From the NCBI GenBank assembly GCA_905215555.1, contig CAJMQU010000014.1, positions 27,891 through 91,890 of the forward strand: DNA of 64,000 nucleotides, read 5' to 3'. Below, in pieces: positions 53,389 to 62,394 of the stretch (position 1 is its first letter; the number at the start of each line of letters is the position of its first letter). A program made the translations under genes and the position numbers. Below the pieces are notes generated by a model, which made no database searches, was not told the origin of the DNA, and worked only from the letters and a program-made list of their open reading frames with translations. This DNA is from an uncultured bacterium (GTDB lineage Bacteria > Bacteroidota > Bacteroidia > Bacteroidales > Bacteroidaceae).

Positions 53389-56300
53389 TTAGAACTTAAG
53401 GTTTACCCCAAACAGGAAAGTACGGGGACGAGGATAGAAGCCCTGGTCTACGCCCGATACCCATTTCTCGGAACCATAGCCTACTTCCGGGTCCATACCG
53501 TCGTACTTGGTGAACGTGAATGCATTCTGCACCTGCACGTACAGGCGGGCCTGTGAGATGTATTTTATCTTCATCAGCTTGCAGAAATCATATCCAAGGG
53601 TAATGTTACTGATACGCAAGAAATCGCCATCCTGTACATACAAATCAGAAAACATCCAGTTGTCCGTAGTGTTGGTCACGCGGGGAATCCTGTTGGAAGT
53701 GCCTTCACCTGTCCAACGGCCCAAAATAGCTGTAGTATAGTTAGACTGCTTATTGGCAATCTGCCTGAAAGATTGGACTATCTGATTACCCACTACGCCA
53801 TTGGCATTCAGTGAGAAATCGAAACCTTTATAATCGAAACCTACTGTAAAGCCATACGTGAAATCAGGAATACCATTTCCTAAATCCACCTTATCAGCAG
53901 TGTCTATGGTTCCGTTACGATCCATATCCACATACTTCACATCACCCGGCTGGGGATTGGACTGGAGAACGCCATTGCCTGCTGCAATCCAATCCTGGAT
54001 TTCCTGCTGGTTCTGGAATATACCTGCCGTTTTATATCCCCAGAAATAACCAATGGCATGACCGTTCTGTGCACGGTAAAATTCTTCTGCGTTATCATAC
54101 AATATGCCGGTTTTGCCATGAATGATGCCATCCTCGGTAGGGATATTGCCCACCTCATTCTTGTTATACGCACCATTAATGCCGATGTTGTAGCGGAAGT
54201 CCTGCCCGATCTGGTCATTCCAAGTGAGAGCCAGCTCAACACCGGTATTTTTCACATCACCGCCATTGATAAAAGGACCGTCTGTTCCGGCAGTAGACAA
54301 CACCGGAGCCTGCACCAACCAGTCTTTCGTTGTCTTGATATAGAAATCTGCATTCAGTCCCAGGCGTCCGTTCAGGAAGCGGGCATCAAGACCAATATTA
54401 GTTTGCTCAGAAGTCTCCCATTTGATGCTTTCGTTAGCCAAGCGGCTGGGGAATGCACCCTGAACATATCCCGGACTGGTGGCGCCGGATACTTCTCCAA
54501 AGGTATAGTAACCGGAATAAGACACCGGAGCCAGGTATTGATAATTATCTATATTATTGTTACCCACCTGTCCCCAGCTAACGCGAAGTTTCAGGTAATC
54601 GAGCCAGGCTTGCGCCTTTTCCATCCACTTTTCATTGGTAATAGTCCAACCGGCAGAAACAGAGGGGAACCAGCCATAACGGTGTCCGCGGGCAAACTTG
54701 GAAGATCCGTCGCAACGCAGTGTAGCATTCACCATATAAGTTTCTTTCCAGTTCCAGCCCAAACGTCCGAAGTAGGATACATTGCGGGAACTGTCCCAAG
54801 GCTTTCCGGATGCCGAAAGACCGGTATCTTTGGATTGTGCCGTACCATTATCGACATAGGCCTTGTCCCAGCTATCAAAGCCGTTGGTCAGGTATGCCTG
54901 TCCTGCACCTACATCAAAGCCATCGGTACGTGAAGACTCCATACCGATCAATGCATTCAGCGCATGATTGCCCCAGCTCCAGTCATAAGAAGCCGTATTC
55001 TGCCAGGTAAGGGTAAATCCGTCACCGGCACTTTGTGCTACAGAGGTATAAGTTCTGTCGGTATAAGAATCGAACTGATATTTAGGAGTAAAGCTACGGT
55101 AATTATAAGAAGAGTAAGAAGCTGCAAACAGGGTTCTTACTTTCAAATTCTTAATCGGTTCTATCTCGGCATAAACGTCACCGGCAAAGGTGTTATTCTT
55201 ATTCTGAGACTGCGACAGGGTCATCATTTGCCCGTAAGGGTTTCCGTCACCGCCATTCCAGTCAGAAGCAGCCGTATTATTATAAGGAGAATTATACTTG
55301 CCATTATCACTGTAGATAGGAGCCAGAGGAGAAGTGTTAAAGGCAGAATACAATTTATTTCCATTGTGTCCGTTGCCCTCATCATTCATGTTCTTATAGT
55401 TCTTATGGATAAAGCTGACGTGCTCACCGACTTTCAGGAAGTTGTTAAACAGCTTATGTTCGGAGTTTATACGGAAGTTGTAACGTTCATAATCGGAAAC
55501 CTCACTACCGCCAATGATACCTTCCTGAGACATATAGCCCAATGACATAGCATAAGTGGAAGAGGCAGCCCCCCCCGTGATGCCCAATGAATAACTCTGC
55601 ATCTTGGCATTATCCTTAATCATGGAGTCAACCCAGTCTGTATCATAAATATTCCCGTCAGCATCACGAATACTTTTATAGCGGCTCCAGTCATAAGCAC
55701 TCTCTCCGGAGTTCAAAGCTTGTTCGTCCATGATCATCATATATTCCCGGGCATTCAGCATATCCACTTTGCGAGCAGCATTCTGTATGCCATAGTAAGC
55801 ATCAAAAGAAACAGTCGCTTTCCCTTCTTTACCCGATTTAGTAGTAATCAGCACTACGCCATTGGCAGCCTGTGCACCGTAAATAGCGGCAGAAGCAGCA
55901 TCTTTCAGAATATCGATAGATTCGATATCAGCCGGATTCAATGTAGAAATATCACCCCCTACTCCATCAATGAGGTATAGCGGTTGTGAGTTACCTACCG
56001 TTCCCAGACCACGGATTGACACCTTCATATCTTTACCCGGCTGACCTGTAGTGGACGTAATCATCACACCTGGAGTCTGTCCCTGCATGGCTTGCAAAGG
56101 GTTGGTTGTGTTCAGTTTGGCAATGTTTTCACCCTTCACCTGAACCGTAGCACCGGTCACCAGTTTCTTTTTCTGAACGCCGTAACCCACTACGACCACT
56201 TCATCCAGCATTTCGGTATCTTCTTTTAAAGACACATTGATAACCGAAGAATCACCTACCTTAATTTCCTGAGATGTGTAGCCGATATAAGAGAATATCA

Positions 56301-56556
56301 GCGTTTGCCCGGACTGAGCAGTCACAGAATATTTACCATCCATATCGGTAATACCACCGGTGGAAGTCTCTTTCACCTGAACGCTGACACCTATCAACGG
56401 CTCATTGTCCGTAGCAGATGTCACAACTCCCGAAATGGTTTTGCTTTGAGAAGGGTTAGCCTGAAGGCTACTGATTGCAGGTACCAGAAGTAGCAGTACC
56501 AGCGCAACACGGCATAAATGCAGATTTATGCACTTTTCAAAGAATGTCTTTCTCAT
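53389..56556 (-). CDS. SusC/RagA TonB-dependent transporter (PUL 2)
   Basis: The start at 56556 is chosen because it precedes the signal peptide (LCRVALVLLLLVPAISSLQA); the frame is open back to 56685. The product is 1055 residues. It starts with the carboxypeptidase-regulatory-like domain (ISGVVTSATDNEPLIGVSVQ) and has no STN domain, in line with control by an HTCS. The plug has VVVVGYGVQKKK and SIDILKDAASAAIYGAQAAN, and the barrel ends RTFLFGVNLKF. A G8 homopolymer is present on the coding strand (55569-55576). Confidence 0.95.
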   Translation of the reverse strand: MRKTFFEKCINLHLCRVALVLLLLVPAISSLQANPSQSKTISGVVTSATDNEPLIGVSVQVKETSTGGITDMDGKYSVTAQSGQTLIFSYIGYTSQEIKVGDSSVINVSLKEDTEMLDEVVVVGYGVQKKKLVTGATVQVKGENIAKLNTTNPLQAMQGQTPGVMITSTTGQPGKDMKVSIRGLGTVGNSQPLYLIDGVGGDISTLNPADIESIDILKDAASAAIYGAQAANGVVLITTKSGKEGKATVSFDAYYGIQNAARKVDMLNAREYMMIMDEQALNSGESAYDWSRYKSIRDADGNIYDTDWVDSMIKDNAKMQSYSLGITGGAASSTYAMSLGYMSQEGIIGGSEVSDYERYNFRINSEHKLFNNFLKVGEHVSFIHKNYKNMNDEGNGHNGNKLYSAFNTSPLAPIYSDNGKYNSPYNNTAASDWNGGDGNPYGQMMTLSQSQNKNNTFAGDVYAEIEPIKNLKVRTLFAASYSSYNYRSFTPKYQFDSYTDRTYTSVAQSAGDGFTLTWQNTASYDWSWGNHALNALIGMESSRTDGFDVGAGQAYLTNGFDSWDKAYVDNGTAQSKDTGLSASGKPWDSSRNVSYFGRLGWNWKETYMVNATLRCDGSSKFARGHRYGWFPSVSAGWTITNEKWMEKAQAWLDYLKLRVSWGQVGNNNIDNYQYLAPVSYSGYYTFGEVSGATSPGYVQGAFPSRLANESIKWETSEQTNIGLDARFLNGRLGLNADFYIKTTKDWLVQAPVLSTAGTDGPFINGGDVKNTGVELALTWNDQIGQDFRYNIGINGAYNKNEVGNIPTEDGIIHGKTGILYDNAEEFYRAQNGHAIGYFWGYKTAGIFQNQQEIQDWIAAGNGVLQSNPQPGDVKYVDMDRNGTIDTADKVDLGNGIPDFTYGFTVGFDYKGFDFSLNANGVVGNQIVQSFRQIANKQSNYTTAILGRWTGEGTSNRIPRVTNTTDNWMFSDLYVQDGDFLRISNITLGYDFCKLMKIKYISQARLYVQVQNAFTFTKYDGMDPEVGYGSEKWVSGVDQGFYPRPRTFLFGVNLKF

Positions 56557-56628
56557 CGTACATTGTTTAATGGTTAATATCAAAGATTTTATTGCGTACT
56601 TTTTTTTAGTTTGCAAAAGAAACCACGA

Positions 56629-56662
56629 CAAATGTATGGAATGAAATGGAAAGACCTCCAAA
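56629..56662 (-). promoter_or_regulatory. Candidate promoter of the PUL 2 susC operon
   Basis: Minus-strand TTTG-N22-TACATTTG; both boxes are perfect but the spacer is 1 nt longer than the usual 19-21, fitting an activated promoter. Confidence 0.55.
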
Positions 56663-56736
56663 AGAATGTTACGAAGAGGAGACAAATTGGTTAATCATCC
56701 TTCCCGAAATGTTATAAAAAAAGGTATTATTTGTTT

Positions 56737-56771
56737 TTATCCCCCTCACAGATATGCCATGAGGGGGATAA
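56737..56771 (-). terminator. Hairpin between the esterase gene and susC
   Basis: Perfect 12-bp stem (56737-56748 with 56760-56771), 11-nt loop, starting 5 bp after the esterase stop. The T-run on the minus strand is about 15 nt further on, so it may protect mRNA ends as well as terminate. Confidence 0.6.
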
Positions 56772-56775
56772 TGGC

Positions 56776-59280
56776 TTATTGATTTACGACAAAATTACGT
56801 ATCTGACACCCTGTCTTGTCTCCTTTTGCCACACGCAAACGCAATGTATGATGACCTGAAGTAAGCTCCGTTTCGAACATATACACCCACGGGATGTACA
56901 GTTTCCGACTCCAATCAGTAAATGTATCCAGTTTCTTGAAGGGAGCGCCGTCTACACTATATTCCAGTACGCAGGCTTGCGGACCGGCTGCACAGAAGAT
57001 ACCCACCGCACGGCCTTCGAAAGAAAAAGAAAGACTGGCACCGGCACGGTCGGTCACCAACATAGGAACATGTACAAAGCCTTCACGGGTATTTCCTTTC
57101 ACCGTAGGCACCCAATCTTCCACTACTTTCCAACCGTTCAGTTGTTTAGCCGAACGGATATCAACAAACACACCCTTATCATAGGAATAAGCATCTATCG
57201 GTTGCTCCGGCACTTCATGCGGCTGAACTGTTTTCTTTGCCACGTCTCCACTCCATTCAAGATCGAAGAGACGGTTGATAGCGGCAGCGTAATATTTATG
57301 CCCGCCCCAGGCAGGGTGCGTACCGCCGAAGTACTTCCAGTCGAACTCACCGTCACGCATGCGATGCGCCACTTCCTCCGCCAGATTGATGGAAGACACA
57401 TAGTAATGATTGGCTACGCTTTCATGGTTCATAATCACCTGGGGCTGTATCCCCTTGTCCAGCAAAGGAATGAACGGATCATAAATGAAATGAAGCATGA
57501 CAATATCCATCTTGGGACTAGAAGTGCGTGCATGGCGGACAATACCTTCCATGCCACGTATTTGCTGAATATAGTTGAAAAGATTGGTATCATCGTTCAC
57601 TGCCGCCTCAACAAACAGCAAATCGGGCACCGCCTTTTGCAAGACGTCATTTTCGAAACGGAAAGAATGAGGCGTAGAACCTGTGGAGGGAATTCCGGCA
57701 TCAATAAACGTAAATTCCGTATCGGGAAAACGTTGTTTCAAATCTTCCTGTATCATATTCCGCCAACCGCGCATTTCGGTAATGGAACCGCCAAGGAAGG
57801 CAACGCAACCTTTCTTCTCTTTCGTGAATTTCAGATAAGAGTTGGTAAGGCTGCCACGTTGACGGATGACTTGTTTCTTCTGATAATCCGGCTGGTTACG
57901 GACAATGAAATCAACTACCGCTTCCGGGTTTTCCAGGCTATGGGGATGATGATCACAACCAGGTTTCAAAATGATTTCCACGAGTCCACCCAAGGCACGG
58001 TAACGTTCAGCAACGACTTTCATATTCTCTTCATAGGGTACTGTACGGTCACTATCACCGCAAACGCTGATAACAGGAATGCCCGCATCGGCTAAAGGCG
58101 CCAAATTATCAATCGGATTACCTTTGAAATTATTCATCTCTTCATCGGTCAATCCCCACTCGGCGAGCAATCCGTTCCAGAGTTCCCGATGTCTGCCGGG
58201 CCAGCTGAACACCTCACACACCGGAGCATCCACATAGATACAGGCTACTTTTTCGGGATTCTTCGCTCCCCAGTTGAAAGCGAACAGACCGCCACGGCTG
58301 AAACCTTCCAGCGTTACTTTAGGCGATAAACGATAGTATCTGCGCATAACGTCATAAAAATCAGTACCCAGACGTTGCGCACGAGGACTACCGTAAAGAT
58401 GTGTCAAATCGTAATAGACAACGTGGAAGCCTTTATCCAACAAGGCTTTATCCACCGAAGGGAAGGCTCCAAAGAAAGCCGGACGCCATATCCAGGGACG
58501 GCCTTCGGCCGTCTTACGGGGAACAACTACCGTAGCCCGGCGGGCGTTGCAAATAAAATCATAACGGTCGAAACCTTCCCATTGCGACTTCTTGCCGGGA
58601 AAGGGTTGATCTGTAACAATAGCAGGTGCTTCGTTACCTGTCAGCGTACGATAAAGTTCGCCCGCTATCAGGGCAGCCCCCTGCTCATTGGGATGAATGC
58701 CATCAGTATAATAATCGGGATACGGTTTCAGAACCGTATAAAGATCGACCACAGGCAGATGGCGTTTCTTTGCGACACTACGTATCACGGGAATGATACC
58801 GTTTGTGATAACGCTGTCATTAATGCCAAAATTTGATTTAACCGCGGGAACAGGCAAACAAAGATAAACTTTGGGTTTTGAAGGCAGCTCCTGAAGAATG
58901 TCCAGCATCTCTGTCAAATCTTTCTTGAAATCTTTCCCGTAACGCCAGTTCCAAGGTTTACTGTCATTGGTGCCTAGCTTTATGGTGACAATATCCGGTT
59001 CAAACTTCAGAAGGTCACGAAACTTCTGTTCATGCATATAAGGATGGTCTCCTTTATTCAGTAGAACACGACCACTGACTCCAAAGTTACGGACGTCATA
59101 CCCTTCACCCAGAAGTTGGGAAAGCAATCCCGGATAACTGTTTTGAAACTGGTTCTTGATTCCCGAACCGTAAGTGATACTGTTACCTATACAGGCAATC
59201 TTTACAGGTTTCTTTTCTTGTGCCACTGCCCACAAGCTGAACAGGCACAATAAAAACAAAAGAATGCTTTTTCTTCTCAT
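56776..59280 (-). CDS. Three-domain esterase: SGNH, alpha/beta hydrolase, SGNH
   Basis: The protein is 834 residues with a signal peptide (LLCLFSLWAVAQ). Domain 1 (about 25-215) is an SGNH/GDSL esterase with GNSIT, GTNDSKPW and the block V DGIHPNEQG. Domain 2 (about 225-475) is an alpha/beta hydrolase with the nucleophile elbow GFSRGG, the acid in DSDRTVPYEE and the His in GCDHHPHS. Domain 3 (about 490-700) is a second SGNH unit with LGGSIT and block V FGGTHPAWGGH. A C-terminal beta-sandwich (700-834) follows. Such enzymes probably remove O-acetyl groups from plant polysaccharides. Its place next to susC in PUL 2 fits acetylated xyloglucan, but the exact esters are unknown. Confidence 0.82.
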   Translation of the reverse strand: MRRKSILLFLLCLFSLWAVAQEKKPVKIACIGNSITYGSGIKNQFQNSYPGLLSQLLGEGYDVRNFGVSGRVLLNKGDHPYMHEQKFRDLLKFEPDIVTIKLGTNDSKPWNWRYGKDFKKDLTEMLDILQELPSKPKVYLCLPVPAVKSNFGINDSVITNGIIPVIRSVAKKRHLPVVDLYTVLKPYPDYYTDGIHPNEQGAALIAGELYRTLTGNEAPAIVTDQPFPGKKSQWEGFDRYDFICNARRATVVVPRKTAEGRPWIWRPAFFGAFPSVDKALLDKGFHVVYYDLTHLYGSPRAQRLGTDFYDVMRRYYRLSPKVTLEGFSRGGLFAFNWGAKNPEKVACIYVDAPVCEVFSWPGRHRELWNGLLAEWGLTDEEMNNFKGNPIDNLAPLADAGIPVISVCGDSDRTVPYEENMKVVAERYRALGGLVEIILKPGCDHHPHSLENPEAVVDFIVRNQPDYQKKQVIRQRGSLTNSYLKFTKEKKGCVAFLGGSITEMRGWRNMIQEDLKQRFPDTEFTFIDAGIPSTGSTPHSFRFENDVLQKAVPDLLFVEAAVNDDTNLFNYIQQIRGMEGIVRHARTSSPKMDIVMLHFIYDPFIPLLDKGIQPQVIMNHESVANHYYVSSINLAEEVAHRMRDGEFDWKYFGGTHPAWGGHKYYAAAINRLFDLEWSGDVAKKTVQPHEVPEQPIDAYSYDKGVFVDIRSAKQLNGWKVVEDWVPTVKGNTREGFVHVPMLVTDRAGASLSFSFEGRAVGIFCAAGPQACVLEYSVDGAPFKKLDTFTDWSRKLYIPWVYMFETELTSGHHTLRLRVAKGDKTGCQIRNFVVNQ

Positions 59281-59325
59281 ACTATTCTGATTAAATCTTG
59301 TACTTTATAGTGTCTCTAGCAGACA

Positions 59326-59357
59326 CAAAGATACATTTTTTGAAATACAGAACCAAT
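59326..59357 (-). promoter_or_regulatory. Promoter of the esterase gene
   Basis: Minus-strand ATTG-N20-TATCTTTG, one mismatch in the -33 box, 46 bp before the start codon. Confidence 0.55.
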
Positions 59358-59361
59358 TTGT

Positions 59362-59532
59362 TCACGAAAATATGGAACGGTGCGCATTCATCTTCTTATA
59401 AGGCAATATAAACCAGCAAGTAAAATCTTTACCCAACTCCGATTCCATTCTAATCTCTCCTTTTAGTTCCTTAACTATATTCTGCGAGATAGCCAATCCC
59501 AGCCCTGTCCCTCGTTTGACGGAGAAGTATAT
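59362..59532 (-). pseudogene. Remnant of a histidine-kinase C-terminus
   Basis: Translation of the minus strand gives IYFSVKRGTGLGLAISQNIV and then KELKGEIRMESELGKDF, ending in a stop at 59362. This is the G2 box and last strands of a GHKL ATPase domain. The upstream side hits a stop at 59533-59535 and no kinase body is present. It is the tail of a deleted sensor kinase, left between PUL 2 and the arsenic operon. Confidence 0.75.
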
Positions 59533-59612
59533 TCAGATTGGGCATAGAGATTGGAAAATCCAGTGTAAGATGCCCCCAAGCCAAACAGAAAAGAGAAGTC
59601 AAGCTTTTAAGC

Positions 59613-59653
59613 TATAAAAAACAGAGCAGCAGAGCTTGAAATACTGCTGCTCT
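59613..59653 (-). terminator. Terminator of the arsenic-type operon
   Basis: Perfect 10-bp stem (59623-59632 with 59644-59653), 11-nt loop, then TGTTTTTTAT on the minus strand, 12 bp after the permease stop. Confidence 0.9.
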
Positions 59654-59664
59654 ATCTATATTTA

Positions 59665-60633
59665 TCACAATATAGCATTATACAAGTAACCTAATATGAC
59701 GATGAATAGCGTTATCAAGCCGAAAAAAATTCCTATCAACTTCCACGTCATTACTTTTTTCAACAACGTAGCTTCGGGTAATGACAAGCCCACAACCGCC
59801 ATCATAAAGGCAATAGCTGTTCCGAGAGGAATACCTTTTGCCACAAATACCTCAATAATGGGAACTATTCCAGCAGCATTAGCATACATTGGTACAGCTA
59901 AAATAACGGAAAGAGGAACGGCAAACCAATTATCCTTAGACATATATTGCTCGAAAAATCCTTCCGGCACATAACCATGCATGAATGCCCCTATGCCAAT
60001 ACCTATAATGATATACAAAAGTACTCCTTTGACAATCCCCCATGCTTCCTGAGCAATTATCGGCAAACGTTTAACAAAGGGAGTATTTTCTTTTTTCCAC
60101 GCATCCGAATCGGATGACGAATGCTGCTGTATCTGCTTCACCCAGTCACTCAAATAAGGCTCTAACTTCATTTTGCCTAAAATAAATCCACCTATCATGC
60201 CCAATAAAATGCCACTAATCACATATATGATTGTGATACGTACCCCAAAAGTTCCTATAAACATCGCAACAGCAATTTCATTCACCAAAGGAGAAGTTAT
60301 CAAATAAGCAAAAGTAACTCCTAAAGGAATGCCGCCCTTCACAAAACCGATAAACAAAGGTATGGATGAGCAGGAGCAAAATGGAGTAATAGCTCCGAAT
60401 AGGGCAGCAAAGCAATATTGCAACCCGTATAACTTGCGAGAAGTTAGGTAATTACGTAAACGTTCTATCGGGAAATAAGCGTTTATAATGCCCATTATTA
60501 CACTGATAAAGAATAGCAATATCAAAATCTTTATCGTATCATAGAAGAAGAAATTTATAGCTTCTCCTAAAGCTATGGACGCATCCAAGCCAAAGATGTC
60601 ATATACCAGCCAGTCTGCAAATCTCTGTATCAT
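59665..60633 (-). CDS. ArsP-like permease (DUF318 family)
   Basis: The ATG at 60633 is chosen over an upstream in-frame TTG. The product is 322 residues with about eight membrane helices. The family motif TPFCSCSSIPLFIGFVKGG lies in the third helix region, and the second half repeats it as MYANAAGIVPIIEVFVAKG. DUF318 permeases include ArsP, which exports trivalent organoarsenicals. Placement in an ArsR-controlled operon supports that role, but metal or other substrates are possible. An ArsR-box-like site lies 10 bp upstream of the start. Confidence 0.8.
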   Translation of the reverse strand: MIQRFADWLVYDIFGLDASIALGEAINFFFYDTIKILILLFFISVIMGIINAYFPIERLRNYLTSRKLYGLQYCFAALFGAITPFCSCSSIPLFIGFVKGGIPLGVTFAYLITSPLVNEIAVAMFIGTFGVRITIIYVISGILLGMIGGFILGKMKLEPYLSDWVKQIQQHSSSDSDAWKKENTPFVKRLPIIAQEAWGIVKGVLLYIIIGIGIGAFMHGYVPEGFFEQYMSKDNWFAVPLSVILAVPMYANAAGIVPIIEVFVAKGIPLGTAIAFMMAVVGLSLPEATLLKKVMTWKLIGIFFGLITLFIVILGYLYNAIL

Positions 60634-60642
60634 ATTCAATTA

Positions 60643-60664
60643 TTGTTTGTAATTATACGAACAT
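60643..60664 (-). promoter_or_regulatory. ArsR-box-like site upstream of the permease
   Basis: Half-sites TTGTTTG and CGAACAT flank an 8-nt spacer, the same geometry as the operator at 62778. The right half differs from the promoter operator at only one base. Confidence 0.5.
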
Positions 60665-60716
60665 ATAAGCTAAAAAAATTATTGCCTACAAGTACATTTT
60701 GGCAGTTCTTGTTTCT

Positions 60717-61001
60717 TTATCTCTGTAATCCCATAAAAGCAGGACACGTTTCATTCGCACTACCGCATACAGTTATTACATAATCCCATGTATCGCTTAA
60801 ATAATCAGCTACATTGGTAGGAATATGTTTGCTTATATCAACACCAACTTCAGCCATGACATCTATAGCTAAAGGATTTATCTTTTCAGCAGGATGCGTA
60901 CCAGCCGAAAACACATATATATCTTTATCAAATGATTGCAGGAAGCCATGCGCCATTTGACTACGACAACTATTTCCTGTACATAAAATCAAAACTTTCA
61001 T
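60717..61001 (-). CDS. Short ArsC-like arsenate reductase (LMW phosphatase fold)
   Basis: The protein is 94 residues; thioredoxin-coupled ArsC proteins are usually 130-140. The phosphate loop CTGNSCR gives Cys7 and Arg13, and the redox pair is Cys79 and Cys86 (VCGSANETC), so the spacing of the three catalytic cysteines (72 and 7) equals that of the pI258-type enzyme. The chain ends right after CPAFMGLQR, removing the last helix and strand. The neighbouring frame just after the stop encodes a short Cys-containing tail (KKQELPKCTCRQ). The start overlaps the ArsG stop as ATGA. It may be impaired or a working minimal form. Confidence 0.75.
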   Translation of the reverse strand: MKVLILCTGNSCRSQMAHGFLQSFDKDIYVFSAGTHPAEKINPLAIDVMAEVGVDISKHIPTNVADYLSDTWDYVITVCGSANETCPAFMGLQR

Positions 61002-61711
61002 ATTATACCTAAATTAAGAAATCCATAATAAACGCCTATCAAAATAAATAGTATTGCTACAATACGATTAAACCACTTCTGAAAGATTTGCACTCTATTG
61101 TAGAACTTACCTATCCCTGCAACACTGTAAGCCAAAAGCCAAGCAACAAGCATAACTGGAAGCCCCGTTGCCAATGCAAAAACCACAGGCAACAAATATC
61201 CTTCACTTTCAATAGCAGACATAGGAATGAGCATACCGAAATAGAATAATCCACTGGTAGGGCAAAATGCCATAGCAAACAGTATTCCCAGTAACAAACT
61301 GCCCCATGCCCCCTTTAGCCTCTCTGTTTTCCCAGTAGCAGAAAAGCCAAACTTCGGAAGATGCAACCTATCTCCGAACAGCATAAACAAGCCTATCAAA
61401 ATTAAGGCAGGAGCAAGCAATAATTCTCCCCACTGACTAATTCCTTTTTGGATAGAAAACATATCCGCACCTTTTCGGAGTATCATTATAAGTATTGCTC
61501 CCAAAACAGAATAAGCCAACACACGCCCTAATGTATATAAAATACCATTCTTAAAGATTTGTTTACGATTGTCCATGTCTTTACTGATAAAGCCGATAGC
61601 TGTGATATTAGTAGCCAACGGACAAGGGCTTAGAGCAGTCAGCAAACCCAGCAGAAACGCTGTGATAACAGGAATCTCGCTGTTATCCAACAAGGTTTGT
61701 AAATATTCCAT
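60998..61711 (-). CDS. ArsG-like CcdA-family permease
   Basis: The protein is 237 residues with six predicted membrane helices. It resembles CcdA/DsbD electron-transfer proteins, with two Cys-Pro sites (LSPCPLATNIT and MAFCPTSGLFYFGM) related by internal symmetry. In gut Bacteroidota this type is annotated as an aromatic-arsenical efflux ArsG family member. An alternative role is to pass electrons across the membrane to the adjacent thioredoxin-fold proteins. It overlaps the ArsC gene by 4 bp and follows the thioredoxin gene after 9 bp. Confidence 0.8.
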   Translation of the reverse strand: MEYLQTLLDNSEIPVITAFLLGLLTALSPCPLATNITAIGFISKDMDNRKQIFKNGILYTLGRVLAYSVLGAILIMILRKGADMFSIQKGISQWGELLLAPALILIGLFMLFGDRLHLPKFGFSATGKTERLKGAWGSLLLGILFAMAFCPTSGLFYFGMLIPMSAIESEGYLLPVVFALATGLPVMLVAWLLAYSVAGIGKFYNRVQIFQKWFNRIVAILFILIGVYYGFLNLGII

Positions 61712-61720
61712 AGAGCATAG

Positions 61721-62125
61721 CTATTTCAGTAGCTGATTTATTTTCTTTTTCACCTCTTTCTTAAACAGGTCTGTTTTATTTCTTGCATTCTGAAAACTGA
61801 ATTGTGTCATATCGTTGCGTTCTTCCTTGCCATTCTTCCACCCATTCACGTAAAGAGAAGACCAGCTCACACGATACTTATTTGCCAGCTTTTCGCCTTC
61901 GGGAGTTGAAATATCCACTTCCTTAAAACGAACTTTTCCACTCTTTACCAATTCTGCAAAATCTGCATAAACGACCTCTTTAGTGTACTTTTCAATAGCC
62001 TTACAAGTCACACAACGCTGTTTGCCATGAAAATAAAGAACTTCCACATACTTATTTGTTTGAGTTTGCGCTATCCCTAAAACAGAAAACAAACAAATTA
62101 GGGAAAAGAATAAAAAACGTTTCAT
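61721..62125 (-). CDS. Secreted thioredoxin-fold protein (CVTC)
   Basis: The protein is 134 residues with a signal peptide (FFSLICLFSVLGIAQ). The active-site-like CVTC lies in GKQRCVTCKAIEKYT, and the fold continues to EVDISTPEGEKLANKYRVSW. The usual cis-Pro is replaced in the SWSSLYVNG region, which is atypical. It would act in the periplasm, plausibly as a redox partner for the CcdA-like permease. Confidence 0.75.
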   Translation of the reverse strand: MKRFLFFSLICLFSVLGIAQTQTNKYVEVLYFHGKQRCVTCKAIEKYTKEVVYADFAELVKSGKVRFKEVDISTPEGEKLANKYRVSWSSLYVNGWKNGKEERNDMTQFSFQNARNKTDLFKKEVKKKINQLLK

Positions 62126-62136
62126 CGTGATATCTT

Positions 62137-62367
62137 TTATTTGGTTAGTATTGCTTTTATTTCTTGTGCTGATATTTTTCCTTTTGCTACTACTTTCCCG
62201 TCCACAACAAGAGCAGGAAGCGTCATTACATTATATTCCATTATCTTCATCAAATCTTCTTCCTTGATGATTTCAGCAGTCAAACCTAATTCTTTAACTG
62301 TTTGCTCTACTGTCTGATACAATGCTTTACAACTTGCACAACCTGTGCCTAAAACTTTAATTTCCAT
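62137..62367 (-). CDS. Small thioredoxin-like protein (redox-active disulfide protein 2 type)
   Basis: The protein is 76 residues with no signal, so it is cytoplasmic. The N-terminal IKVLGTGCASCKALYQTVEQ carries a CASC redox site, and MTLPALVVDGKVVAKGK supplies the cis-Pro. It is a minimal thioredoxin fold often found in arsenic and metal operons and could regenerate ArsC. It lies 12 bp before the secreted thioredoxin gene. Confidence 0.85.
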   Translation of the reverse strand: MEIKVLGTGCASCKALYQTVEQTVKELGLTAEIIKEEDLMKIMEYNVMTLPALVVDGKVVAKGKISAQEIKAILTK

Positions 62368-62394
62368 AATTCTATTATTTTATTTAGTTAAACG

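Noticed and set aside
56557..56685. 43-residue extension of the PUL 2 SusC
   Set aside because: It would overlap the predicted promoter and displace the signal peptide from the N-terminus.
56977..58095. 372-codon plus-strand open frame
   Set aside because: It is antisense to the three-domain esterase and shows biased composition with no recognisable motif.
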